Assembly: GCA_026214975.1 (NCBI GenBank)
Contig: CM047810.1
Location: 91,504,560-91,568,559 of the forward strand
DNA: 64,000 nucleotides
Direction of reading: 5' to 3'
Source: Gentiana macrophylla
Taxonomy: Eukaryota; Streptophyta; Magnoliopsida; Gentianales; Gentianaceae
Shown here: in pieces, positions 44,596-56,135 of the stretch
Layout: each line of letters starts with the position of its first letter
How positions within the stretch are numbered: the stretch's first letter is position 1
Translations under genes and position numbers: made by a program
Notes under the pieces: model-generated
The model's input: the letters and a program-made list of their open reading frames with translations, nothing else
What the model was told of the DNA's origin: nothing
The model's database searches: none

Positions 44596-46905
44596 TGAAC
44601 GCCTCGCCCCCGATCTGGCGCTTTATCCTAAAGAAACGTTCGGCGCGTATAAGCGTTAAATAAATCTAATATTATACGCAGCCTCTACGTCGCCAGATCA
44701 AATAAAAGCAAACGGAAGCTAAAAAGACTCGGGTAAAACGTAAAAGCTACTATGAATAGAAATTAACCATGCTAAAGATGGATAGTTAAGATTACAACGA
44801 TTAAAAACTCAAAGACTTATACAATACGATGCCTTAAAAGTAGAAGTACAACAAATCTAAGAGAAGAAATACAATTTAGTCTAAGACAACCTTTACAAAG
44901 AAAATAATCTAGAAGCTTCACAAGACTTTAAGTCTTCAAAAGCCGCCGCTCTACACTTGATCAACTGTTCATCTTCTCACCCCACAATGCATACAAAAGA
45001 AAATGCAAAGTAGGTAAGTACAAAGTACTTAGTAAAAGTGAGAAGCTACGACAACAATTAAGATTTATAAAGAAAAGATATTTAATCGCTTAGTTAGTTA
45101 TCTTTGTGTGACCGACTCAATCTAGGGTTAATTCCATGCCCATCGACACGCCATGACTATACGCTTCTAGCTTTTAGCTTATCTTTGTTACCTCATTACT
45201 CAAGGACACAATGCATGGTGAAAATTCCACCACGAGATATACTTGCCAACTACGGTGATTAGCACCGGTAGTCCTGGATCTCCCGGTATGCATATACGTT
45301 CGATGGATTTCCTCACTACTCTTCACCTTTTGAGCCGATGAGCGTTGTCCACCTTTTATGAACATATCACATCGCCGATTTGAATCGGCTGCCTAACCAA
45401 GAATAGATGATGTTTTAGCTTTTACTACACTTACGTAATTATTAATGTGAATTAACTAGTCACCTAAGTGTTTTCAAGTAATCTCCTCACAAATACTACT
45501 CTCTTCCTGTACCACTGTGACACGGACAAGTCCTAGCAATTACACGTACATTGATGAACTCTAGTTCATCAAAGCACAAGCCCTTTCATGCCCTTCCGAC
45601 GGATCCGAACTTCAACTCCTTTAAAAGTACATTCGGTGTTTTAAATCGAACGAATCGTAAGTTCAATCGAGGCTTGTTCATGTTTATCCAATATTATCAT
45701 ATCATAAATAAGGGTTTAAAACTATAATAACATGATTATGAAGCCCAAACCAAGTTTCAAACGATAAAACAAGAAAAACAAGGTAAAACAGTCAAACGCC
45801 CGCTTGACATCCTATGGACGCCCGTTTGGCATCGAACGCCCGTCCACTAAACCCCCAAACGCCCGTCCGTCAAAAACAACTACATCCTCGAATCAAAATT
45901 CGACCTCAAACACCCGCTTGCCTAATGCAGACGCCCGTCCGAGTTACTAGGGTCTCAGACGCCCGTCTGCCTAGTGCAGACGCCCGTCTGACTGAGTTTT
46001 TCCCAAAATGCTAAAATCATCACAACTCGATTTTTGAATTGTTTCTAACCTAATTAACATCGAATTAAACATAGTAAAACATAGAAAATTATATCTAATC
46101 ATATCATAGCATCGATGATCATTGATCAACGAAAAGACACATCTTTCTATCATCTAAACACCCTAAAACTTGATCTAAACCTTATAAACGATAATTGGAA
46201 TCATAGGAAGAGCCTCTTACCTTAATTGCCAGCAAAACCACAAGCAACACACCAAGCAGCTGCAACAACTGTTGATCCTCAACCCCAAAACCTATGTGAT
46301 CAACAAGAAACCCTAAAATCCTATTTCTTTGCAGAAAAACGAAACTGAAAAAGCCTGTAAAACTGAATATTACCTGGGTTTACTGTTGTGAAACTATTTT
46401 TAGATTAATCTACGCTTCAAGACGATCGTTTCGACTACTCATGGCTGCGAAACAGAGCTACGGATCACAAAATACGAATTTTTCAAGAATCGAACTCTAC
46501 GAATACCGAAAACTAGGGCTAAACTGAAAACTTACGAAATCGAGAGATGTTATTTTCCAAAGTTGCGTCTCCTCGCGCTGATCACTTTTCTCTCCTACGG
46601 CGTCTTGAACAGATGAACGGATTGGTCACACGGTTCTTCCTTTTATTTCGTTTTCTGCTTCTGCGTTGCTCTTCTTCAGCGCCGTTCCATCCTCTCTTTT
46701 TTTCAGAAATATGCGTGTGTAGGTTATGAGAAATAATTGGGATTATTTCTCTTTTTATAGCCATTTAATTAAACCCATTAATTATTTAACTAAATCCTTT
46801 TAATTAAATCCTTTTTAATTAAATGAATAGGATAAATAATTATTATGTCATAGTAAATACACCCAATGATTATTTTACCTTTTTATGAAAAGTCGGGATG
46901 TTACA
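44596..46905 (-). mobile_element. Solo LTR with 5-bp target duplication, probably Ty3/gypsy
   Basis: 2310 bp, TGAACGCC ... GATGTTACA on the plus strand, flanked by TCAAT on both sides (44591-44595, 46906-46910). In its own sense it starts TGTAACATCCCGAC, has a TATA motif (CTATAAAAAG) about 150 bp in (46752-46761) and ends GGCGAGGCGTTCA. No primer-binding site, polypurine tract or coding domain adjoins it. It is therefore a solo LTR left after recombination. The 3' part matches the plus-strand LTR at 15770-17903. The family name is inferred only from the terminal sequences. Confidence 0.88.
45793..45994 (-). repeat. Array of eight 14-nt dyad motifs
   Basis: The motif CAGACGCCCGTCTG (6-base arm, CC centre, complementary arm) and variants occur eight times. 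The ACGCCCG core starts at 45796, 45818, 45836, 45859, 45910 (ACACCCG), 45931, 45959 and 45980. Neighbours within pairs are 21-23 bp apart. The last pair at 45956-45990 is perfect. Architecture and position within the LTR parallel 16450-16699, but the motif sequence is different. Confidence 0.88.
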
Positions 46906-46910
46906 TCAAT

Positions 46911-47217
46911 TATCCGATCCGGTTTGGTTTTGTTTGGTTACGGTTATTTACGGTGTTAATGAACATATAGAATTATTGATCATAATTCACTACTTATCTT
47001 GGAATATTATATGGTAATACATATGATACATCGATATTATTATGTGAATGAAGTAGAAAAGATTGACTGATTATTTATATTAAACTAATGCATACACACG
47101 CCAAAATAATATCCTGAAACTAATCACCCATCAACCATCATCTAAACATCAAATGTGACGTGGCGATGTTCAGAAATCGTTAGATTTGAATAACGGGTAA
47201 TTGGGTCATTTTGGGAG
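46911..47217. other. Intergenic DNA, nothing recognised
   Basis: About 300 bp of AT-rich sequence between two mobile elements without a feature I can support. Confidence 0.6.
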
Positions 47218-47537
47218 TGTTGAAATTGAAGAGCACGAGAGAAAATAAAATGCAGAATTCTTATTGATCAATAATAAACAAGTTAAGTTACATATGTTGT
47301 TAATGAAGTATTTATAGAGTATATTTCATTACAACGGTTACATGCAGCAGTTACATTCAGTTATAACATAATGGAAGTTACAACATTATATAGTCTGCGG
47401 AATACAGGTCAGTTGAGCTACAGTCAATTGAGCTGAATAAAATAAGTTGATCTCTCAAGGCAGTTGAGTCGAGTAGTTGAGCTGAGTGCATGCACATTCT
47501 CTTGAATCTATCACTCCTTTATCTATATATTGTAACA
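47218..47537 (-). repeat. 3' LTR of the copia fragment
   Basis: TGTTGAAATTGAAG ... TTGTAACA, followed by the complement of a polypurine tract (CCCTTCTCAAGCT). Its partner is not in the window. Confidence 0.75.
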
Positions 47538-47593
47538 CCCTTCTCAAGCTGAGAATGGTGAATGAATCAGCTTGCACATCCTTCTTGCGTCTA

Positions 47594-48180
47594 TCACTTC
47601 TTTATCCACCTGAACTTGGCTGAAAAGTTGGAAATGCCCAGTTTGTCTAGCAAATAGCAGAAAATAGGTGGATCCAAAGCTTTGGTTAAGATGTCGGCAA
47701 GTTGCTCTCTTGTTTTTACAGACATAAGTTTGATCAAGCATGACTTGACCTGGTCTCTAACAACATAAAAGTCAATTTCAATGTGTTTTGTTCTCTCATG
47801 AAATACATGATTGTGAGCAATGTGTAAAGCACCGGCATTGTCACAGAACAAAACAACAGGAAGTTGAACTGGTATCTACAAATCCTTCAAGATGTAGAGA
47901 AGCCAATGTATCTCACAAGATGCATTCGTCATTGCCCTGTATTCAGCTTCAGAAAAGCTTCTGGCAATGGTTGTTATTTCTTAGCCCTCCAAAAAAATGG
48001 GAGCATCGCCTAGGAACATCATATAGCCTGAAGTAGATTTTCTAGTTTCAGGGCATTCTGACCAGTCATTGAGCTGCTTTCATGTGAGTTTCAATTAGAG
48101 TATCAAAAAATTGACTCGGTTGTAAAACAGCAAATGCAATATATGGTCTGGTAAATGTTAAGTAAATCAGCTTGATGATA
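47594..48180 (-). pseudogene. copia RT end and RNase H relic
   Basis: The RT end 'LIYLTFTRPYIAFAVLQPSQ' is at about 48170-48100. RNase H follows ('ECPETRKSTSGYMMFLGDAP', then '[20 protein letters not shown]' after a frameshift). The open frame 47851-47594 carries '[20 protein letters not shown]' and '[17 protein letters not shown]'. Stops and shifts interrupt it at several points. It is a close match in domain order to 19713-20306. Confidence 0.83.
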
Positions 48181-48458
48181 ATGTCTGAAATATCACAAAC
48201 GGGTTTTGTATGATTTATGGGTGGATATCTGATGAAATGAGTGATTTTGCCAAGTGGTGCACGGCGGTGCTCAAGAACAATTTGAAGGCAAAGTTGACAA
48301 GTAAATTCACGAGATGACTGGTCGACAAATTGATAGAGTGTATCTGCTATGTGTATTAATGAGTCGTCCATTTTTCGTTACATCTGCCTTGGTGGGAACA
48401 TGATCTACTTTCAACATGTAAAGGACTTGCATAAGACTAGCTGAACTAGTCATTCTCT

Positions 48459-49549
48459 TCAATGTGCACAACCAAAAGACAAGGAGTACCTACTCCCATG
48501 AGTTAGTCTTCTAACAGATAAAAGGTTATAAGTGAATTGTGGAGCACACAACACATTGCTTAGTACCAGATCTTTATTGATTCTAAATTGCCCTATATGT
48601 GTGACTGTGGCATGTGCACCAGTAGGCAAAGTGACTGTGAGACTAGAAACCGGTGTTGTGTTGAACATTAAAGGTAGTGTGTATACCACATGATCAAGTG
48701 GATCCCCGAATCTACTATCCAGGTCATAGATAGTACCAAGCAATAGAAGTTTGAACAATGGCGTTAAGAGCCACATCTTGATTTGGGGCGTAATCTAATA
48801 TATGCACATTTCTTAACATGTCCATGATGTGCTCATATTGAGATATGGACATTGTATTAGTAGTAGATTGTGTGGCACCTGTCCTGGAAACATTTGTGTG
48901 TCTTGACCAAAATCACCCTTGTCCATATCAGTAGGTACAAACCTTGCTCCAAACTTACATGATTTGCCTGGGGCTAATCCCTGCCCCTGCACATTGAGCC
49001 ATTAGAGTAGCCACGCTTTTTATAGAACTTATCAATTGTATGGCCTTCTCTCCCACAATAGGTACACTGAGGTTTCTTTGAATTACCAACTGAACCTCTA
49101 CCAGAACTCCTACCTCCACCTCTGCCATAAGAACCATTAGTCTGGACTACAAGAGACACAAAATCTTGGGAATCTTGCCTATCGCTAGAAAGTTGAGTAC
49201 TCAAAATGGTTTTCTCATTGTTCATATCTCGAGTAATTGAGTTGACTCTCATGTTGTAAGGCCATATTAAACACGCTTCTAATGTCTAGAATAGGTTTGG
49301 CCATTAAGACTTGAGATCTAACATTGCTGTAGACACATAATTTAACCCTTTTAAAAACCTGATAACATAATCAGTCTCATTCTGCTCTCTTTATACTGGC
49401 AAGGCAGCACAAGTACAGGGTGGGTGGGTCTCAAAAATAACAACCGATCCCATAAACTCGTAAGTTTGGTAAAGTATTGAGTAACGGACATTGTCCCTTG
49501 TCTGCTAACATAATTTCTTCTTGAAGATTGAAAAGTCTATAAGCATTAC
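48459..49549 (-). pseudogene. copia Gag-protease relic
   Basis: Protease/linker at 48776-48459: 'DPLDHVVYTLPLMFNTTPV', 'TVTLPTGAHATVTHIGQF' and 'LVLSNVLCAPQFTYNLLSV'; the catalytic triplet is distorted to 'DLDSRFG'. A Gly/Arg-rich segment and a nucleocapsid knuckle lie at 49252-48974 ('CTYCGREGHTIDKFYKK'), in which the last cysteine is replaced by phenylalanine. The Gag domain upstream is frameshifted and ends abruptly at 49549, where another element starts. Confidence 0.8.
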
Positions 49550-50462
49550 TGATGAGAGTCAACTTTGCTATCATTTCGTGTGCATTTTACCCCTTATTTT
49601 TAGTCTATTCGATGTGATTTTGGGGTAGTTAAGTGGTTTATAGGCACATTTCACCACGGGTTGAATCACGAGACGGTAAGACGTTTATGTCCAAAATCTC
49701 CACAGTTTTGGGTGAATCGTGTGTGTTTTATTGGCATGTGTCATGCTTGGTTTTCTTGTTTTTGTTTGTTATAGGCATGTCGTGATTGAAGGAATGACGA
49801 AGATCACAACGGTATGAAAATCGTCCAAAACGGAGTTCGTATGAGAAATTGCGCGAGATTCAAATTCAGGCGTTCGAATAAATATTAAATTTGATAAAAC
49901 AACACGTATCACACCTAGGGTGTGAAAAAGGCTATTTTCACTCTTTGTAAAAAATTAAAGTTATAAAGCAGCACAGTAGGCGTGCCTTTATGGAAGAGGG
50001 GCCCAAGCAATTAATGATGCGGATGAAAAGGAGAAGAGGGCCTTATTATTTGATTTTTTTTATAAAGAGTGAAAAACAGACTTCTTCACACCCTGGGTGT
50101 GATACGTGCTTTTTCTTGAATTTATTTATTTTTTTGAATGCATGAACTTGAATCTCGCGCAATTTCTCATACAAACTCCATTTCGGACGATTTTCGTACC
50201 GTTTTGATCATCGTCATGCCCCCTATCACGATGCGCCTATAACAAACAAAAATAAGAAAACCAAGCATGACACATGCCAATAAAACGAACACGATTCACC
50301 CAAAACTGTGGAGATTTTGGACGTAAACGTCCTATCGTCTCATGATTCAACCCGTGGTGAAATATGCCTATAAAGCCACTTAACTACACCAAAATCACAT
50401 CGAATAGGCTACAAATAGGGGGTAAAATGCACACGTAATGATAGCATAGTTGACTCTCGTCA
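49550..50462 (-). repeat. Terminal repeat that is a large inverted repeat
   Basis: The segment 49550-49955 and the reverse complement of 50053-50462 match closely over about 400 bp, around a spacer of about 97 bp. Ends read TGATGAGAG and, inverted, TGACGAGAG, so the whole 913 bp has LTR-like TG...CA termini while being nearly self-complementary. A purine tract adjoins its right side, which fits a 3' LTR on the minus strand. The arms include the dyads CACACCTAGGGTGTG and CACACCCTGGGTGTG near the spacer. Whether this is a true LTR or two truncated LTRs facing each other is open. Confidence 0.7.
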
Positions 50463-51527
50463 ACTACACCCCACTTAGCATTTGCTCGCCCTCAAGCAAA
50501 TCAAGCGATTCAAAAATAAATCATGAGGTCAACATTGCGATCATATGAGAAATAAAAATATCCAATGAGTAAAAACTAGTCAATGAGAAAATATACACGA
50601 GCCATATCTTATCATGGAAACGGAATGTGTGGTGTGTATAGCTCAATCATTTATTATAGTCAACCGCTCGATTATAAACGCATGACTAATGTAGTTATAC
50701 CGTAGGCTTATACTTCATAATCATCTCCACTAATCGAGGTCAAATCAAGGCTAACTAAGGTCAGAAGGGACTTGCACGGTTGTAACGTTAGCCGCTGATT
50801 TGAGGCTATCAAAAGAGAAATACGAGTGAGCCTAATCAAAACATATTGAATTTACCTTATAGCTCGCCTCCTTATTAGCTTGATGTAAGCAAGCATTCTC
50901 CTTATTTACTCTTAAATCCCAACATACTTCAATAAGAACTCGTCCCACAACGCCTCTTTGGAAGGATAAATACATGGCATTCAACAAACATTCTTTGACT
51001 CAACTTTATTCAAACTTTTATAGTATAACCTCAATAAATGAATACCCCAGGACTAAAACAAATATTCGCTTAGCGAGATTATTTATCTATCGATAAATGA
51101 ATATATTATTCATTTATCGATAATCGAATATTTATTCATTTAGATAGTATTTTTACATTTTTGAACTATCCTGACGAGAATGATGCAAGCATGGAATTGC
51201 CTACACGATCGACGAAGAAATTATTGAGTCCGTATTTAAATGATGAGAATGATCCCGAACCAGATGATGATAGTAGCGCCATACCAAATGTGTCATTGAA
51301 AGAGGCCTTTGAAGCAAGAAGTCACCCCTAAAAACCCAAAAAAGTAGTAAGTCACCATACAAAATTACTTGCTACAACACGAGCAAAATATTTCAGAGTT
51401 GTGCATGCATTACAAAAACTAAGGATGTAATGCATTTTGGTGAACGGAAAAACAAACAACTTTAGATGCATTTTTGAGAAGAAATGACTTCTTATATGAA
51501 CATTGTTGATTGGGTGAAATATTTTCG

Positions 51528-51589
<62 letters not shown>

Positions 51590-53067
51590 CAGAGAGAGAG
51601 AGAGTTTAGTGATTATTCATTTATGTTTACATGAGGACTTTAAAGACTCAAATTTTTTATTCGTTAATGCATTTAGAGAGGTTATTCATTTAGCCCCTTT
51701 GCCCATGTCGGGACTAGAGAAAATAATTCATTTGGCGATGTTATTCATTTATCGAACATTCATTTATCGATGTTATATTGTATTCAATTTTTGCTTTTTT
51801 GATTTTTGACAACCCAAACGCCAAAATACTTCACTACCCCTTCTCATTCGTAGTATAAAAGATCCACAAACACCATCATTTGACACATATCTTCACCACC
51901 CCACACTTGAGCTAGCAAGTGTGCCCAAAATAAGATTAAAACTCACTCGTAGGATGTCAAAGAAACGTAGACCACAAACAAAGGCTAAGGGTCGGTAATT
52001 ATAGGCTAATCAACGAATGACTAAGTTCGGGTTGGGGTCTAACCACCCTACAAAGGCTCAGAGGGTTTTCTGTGGAAATTATGTATGGTTGGCTATTTGG
52101 CTCTGGTTGGGTCAAAGAAATGTCATGACCGTCATCCCTTAATCTACCATGATTGACCTATCTATTTCCCCTCGAAGTGAATGGTATAAGTTATAGGTAA
52201 CATATTAATGTCTCTCATCATCTATAAGCATTTACTAATCAACCACAACTTATGAAAGCAAAGTTATTATATGCATAAGAATTCATTTCTACAACAAGAT
52301 AAAGGTTTGACTCGCATGCATTCAACTCATGACTAATAATTAACCAAATAATATCATGACTCACATAGGATTCGCCACATCAAAGTCATGATTTTTTTAA
52401 AAATGGCTCAATTTTTACTTAATATGGACCAAACACCAAGCACATAACTTATTCGATTAATAAAAATTAAAGCATATAGTCAAGTGAAGCTAAGTCTACC
52501 AATCCCCACTTAAATCGGAACACCGTCCTCAGTGTGTGAGTGATAAAGTAAAAATACTTAGCCGAACCGAAACAAGCCGCAACCATGCAAAGTGACAACC
52601 TCCATTGTATCTCTCAAGGTACTGTGCACTCACAACAAAGAAACAAAGAATCAACTACGACGAAAAAAGGTCAAACCTTAAGCGTAGGTAAGAACAAGTA
52701 TGGAGATGTATAAAGAATATAAAATATGGATTATCACAAAGCATGAAACGGAATTCGAGATGCACGGTCAAATTTTCATCACACTTCTAAAAACAAGCCT
52801 AAAATCCTAAGGAAAAAGTGGGTTGCCTCACATAATCGCTTTTGTTTATTGTCGTTAGCTTGACTTATTGATTTTCAAAATAAGATAGGTGCCGAGTTTA
52901 TAGTCTTCGCAAGACTCAGATCCCCAAATTTTACATACGACTCTACCTCCATCCTAGTGGACACTCTCACTACTCACGCCTTATTGGGTTGCTCATAACT
53001 CATGTGGCACTCCTAAAAACTTCCAACTTTATACTTCCTCACGCTGCACTCCCAATCATTTCCCTCG
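50463..53067 (-). other. 3' untranslated part of the Athila-like element
   Basis: No coding frames of its own. It contains phrases usual for this part of Athila-group elements on the minus strand, such as AACGACAATAAACAAAAGCG followed by GGCAACCCAC (about 52850-52810) and CTAGCTCAAGTGTGGGG (51922-51900). The pogo-like insertion occupies 51021-51780. Confidence 0.6.
51021..51780 (+). mobile_element. pogo-like (Tc1/mariner superfamily) deletion derivative
   Basis: 760 bp flanked by TA dinucleotides (51019-51020, 51781-51782). The inverted ends TAGTATAACCTCAATAAATG and CAATATAACATCGATAAATG belong to the plant pogo/Emigrant-Lemi1 type. A short coding remnant on the plus strand (about 51168-51331) reads 'PTRSTKKLLSPYLNDEND' and ends 'VSLKEAFEARSHP' and a stop, resembling the C-terminal tail of a CENP-B/Tigger-type transposase. 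The catalytic part is missing, so the element is a deletion derivative between a full element and a MITE. A TA/GA microsatellite lies inside at about 51533-51604. Confidence 0.78.
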
Positions 53068-53382
53068 GTGCTTAATGGTCTTATAAACATTGAAGGTAAC
53101 TGCCTCATCATGCGCCTCATAGTGATCTCACATTTTTGGACGCCTAGCAAAGTCCTACCCGTAAGAGTAAAATTCTTCCTAATAGAATTGCGGTTTGACT
53201 ATCATCCTCCATGTTTAATACTACGGAATCAACCGGAAAGACAAGCTTCCCTACATGAACCGTAACATCCTCAACAACTCCCATGGGCGCCTAATTGACC
53301 TATCCGCCATCTCGCAAGGTCGATTTGTACATTTAAGCTCGCCTACCCCCAAACTCTCATATATCCCCTAGCACCAAACTTA
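53068..53382 (-). pseudogene. Athila-like protease relic, C-terminal half
   Basis: Read on the minus strand from 53382 and moving between frames, 'MADRSIRRPWG' is followed by 'VVEDVTVHVGKLVFPVDSVV' and 'LNMEDDSQTAILLGR', the Athila-group protease sequence after the active site. The N-terminal half is at 56880-57100, separated by the solo LTR at 53387. Several frameshifts make it non-functional. No RT follows: within 100 bp the sequence changes to 3' untranslated type. Confidence 0.72.
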
Positions 53383-53739
53383 TCGATGATAGCTTAAAAT
53401 ATACCCATTTATGTCATCAATTATAACCTTAAATCGGAGTTAATTATATATATTTCATATTTAATCACGTGTTTATATTTATTATTTAATGATAAGTGAT
53501 TATTAATATGATAATTGGTATTTAGCTATTTTTATTATAAAAGAGCAATTAATTGTGTGATAAATGCTTGATTTTGCGGATCATGATAAATCGGGAAGAT
53601 AATTATCACGCAATCGAAAGTCTCAAGATAAAAGAGGAGAAAATCGGAGCATTGAAGAAAAGATTAATCGAGATCAATTCAAAAGCATGGAGTGGGGAAC
53701 AAGTCGACGAACCGAATTTGAAAACGCCAGAAGAGGAGG

Positions 53740-53800
53740 CTCGGTCGATCGAAAGATGCCATTCGGTCGATCGAAAGGCGTGTACGCTCGGTCACCCGAG
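53740..53800 (+). repeat. Dyad-motif cluster in the Athila-type LTR
   Basis: CTCGGTCGATCGAAAG at 53740, TTCGGTCGATCGAAAG at 53762 and CTCGGTCACCCGAG at 53787. Three more motifs (TTCGGTCGAC at 54198, CTCGGTCGCCCGAG at 56152 and TCGACCGACCGAG at 56173) lie further on and are split by the nested LTR. Once that LTR is set aside they are 22 and 21 bp apart. Confidence 0.78.
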
Positions 53801-54207
53801 CCTAAGTTGATAAATGCATGTCAATCTTCCTGATTCTCCTATGTCGGCTACAACTCCTATATAAACAAAGCAGCCTACGGAATTGAGAAGACACACCACT
53901 ACAACACAAAACAATTCATACAATTTTAGCTTTTAAGTCTTTAGTTTTATTTTCTTTATGTTCGCTCATTGTGGATTCATCGGATTCTCCGATTAGGGAG
54001 CGATTAAAGAGTGGGAGTCACTCGCCTTCGAGGGGTATGACTATTCAATTATGCAATCTTTATTTGTAGATCTCGATGTATTTTATTATGGAGTAGTTTT
54101 TATTTGTATTGATTGCGTGATGTAGATTTATTTACGAACCCATGTGTTTAGTTAGAAACGCGTTAAGTAATCATGATTTGTTCCGACACAGATCGTGTTC
54201 GGTCGAC

Positions 54208-56135
54208 TGCTAGGAAATCAACGCTGGGAACGCAGCTGAATTCAAAATTTTGATTTCCTTTTCCCAAGATCGACTTCGCTTAAGCAATAAACGAATAAAC
54301 TAAAGACGGCGGTTACCTTGGTTGATCTAAAAGATCGACGCTTTGACCGCCTAAGAGAGTAGTTCAAAGATGGAGCCGCCCAAGTGTTCGGCCTCTACCG
54401 CTAGTCCACACGAACAGCCGCGGAATCCCACCATGGATTGCTATCGGAAAACCCCGGTTGCTAGACCGGACTTTTTCCTCCCTCACAAACTCACTATAGG
54501 TAGCCCCCTCTTTCTTAAACAAGAACTATGAGTTCTTGCAATTTTTCACAAGAACAATTGCTTTTGAAAGAATAGTGTACAAAAGAGCTTGGCAACCCCT
54601 CATATATATAGTAGATGGGGCGCCCAAGGCTTGCTTGGAGAGGAGGAGAAGAAAACCTTTTTCCAATAAAAATAAGGAAGAATAATTAATGTGATTGATC
54701 TCTCTTTCCATAATTTGATTTTCCAATATCTTATATTGATTATAAATTATGTTATTACCATAAATCTATTTTTCTCAAAATCAATTAATATCACATATTA
54801 ATATTATAGTAATCTTATTAATTAAATTGCACAATCCAAGTGTATCATAATACATAATGAATGGCGCCACTTATTCTCCAATATTGGCTTATGGAAAATT
54901 CTTTAATTAATATGCTATGATTAATTCATTTGCAAAATCAATATATATCATATATCATTAATTTCGAAAATATATGTATCAATATACATATTTAATTAAT
55001 CATCATAATTAATATCTTGTATTATATTTATTCATAATAAATAAATACCACCATATTAATTTACCACTATAACCCTTATAGTCTCGAGATAAACTTTCCT
55101 TATTTGGTTATCATCTATAACCACATTTTAATCCGGGCCGATGTTCATATGTGTGTGACCCGATAGGCTTCCGAATATGTTGGCCGTAGACACAAAGTGC
55201 AAATTACTTAAAATGCCCTTCATGCCTAACGATCACGGGATAGCGCCTAAAGCAACACACCGTGACTTCCCAATCATCGGAAGAGTCAAATGCAATGACT
55301 ACTACCTTTCATGTGAAACAGCTTACCGTGTAACTTACAATCCTATAGAATAATATCCATACGGTCGCACATCGAGTGTCAAACATTAACAACCGTATCT
55401 TATAATCTGATATCATGCTCTCTCGAAGTAACTCATTTACTCCCACTTTGCAAAGATTCACGAGAGTAAGACATTCCTTATAAGAAGGCCATTTCGGATA
55501 TTCGATCATAATCATAGGACACGCGATTCCCGGACGACCAATCATGTATACTCCGCGATGCTTCAAGATCATACCCAATCACTACCGCATGATCGCCCGT
55601 GGCTGTGGAAACCTCAATAGTGTCAAAGTATGACAATCCACACCGTGATGCCATGAAGACTCGGTCAAAAGGATAATTACACAACCGCCACATAGTGTGA
55701 CACTTATCCGTGTAAGTGGGTCGACCTAACGTCACGCATTCTCTAATACACGCCCACGCATACCCAAGTGTCTCTACACTTCGATAGACGAGATCTATCC
55801 CCGCCTTAAAGATGTAAGACATCTAATACGTGCTAGTAGTCTGCTTATACCATCAATGCCCGCTTGATAAGACGTCACCTAGAGACATTTAAGTATCAAA
55901 CTTATTAAAGTGATTAGAGATCTCATCAACCATAATCGCCTATCATGGTTTCTATCACGCTTTAATACTAAGGACGTTATCATATAACAATTCATAATTG
56001 GTTCTTTAGAAGAACATATATATGACAAATGTAAAAGCCATTTAATATATATGTATAAACATAAAGAAATAGTACAAATGATCCGACCGGTCGGATCCGG
56101 TCCAACCCGATTGGGTTTAGGACACTATTTCAACA
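54208..56135 (-). mobile_element. Solo LTR of the TGTTGAAATAGTGTCC family
   Basis: 1928 bp, TGCTAGGAAATC ... CTATTTCAACA, in minus orientation. It is homologous to 27535-29386 and 57211-58425 along its length, for example GATCGACTTCG near the left, GATAGGCTTCCGAAT in the middle and AACCCGATTGGGTTTAGGAC at the right end. Flanks share CGAC (54204-54207 and 56136-56139). It has no coding domains. It is inserted inside a dyad motif of the Athila-type LTR. The open frames at 55309-55578 and 55478-55822 are LTR sequence. Confidence 0.82.

Larger units (their letters stand above)
47218..49549 (-). mobile_element. Ty1/copia fragment with internal deletion
   Basis: A 320-bp LTR (47218-47537) is followed, in minus-strand order from the right, by Gag, protease, a sudden jump to the end of RT, and RNase H. 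Integrase and most of RT are missing, so an internal deletion occurred near 48370-48450. The right side is cut inside Gag by the Athila-like element starting at 49550, so the 5' LTR is lost. The RNase H ('[20 protein letters not shown]') groups it with the elements at 19342 and 25290. Confidence 0.82.

Noticed and set aside
45814..46014. Open frame of 66 codons with Pro/Arg-rich repeats
   Set aside because: Produced by the repeated ACGCCCG motif of the solo LTR; not a gene.
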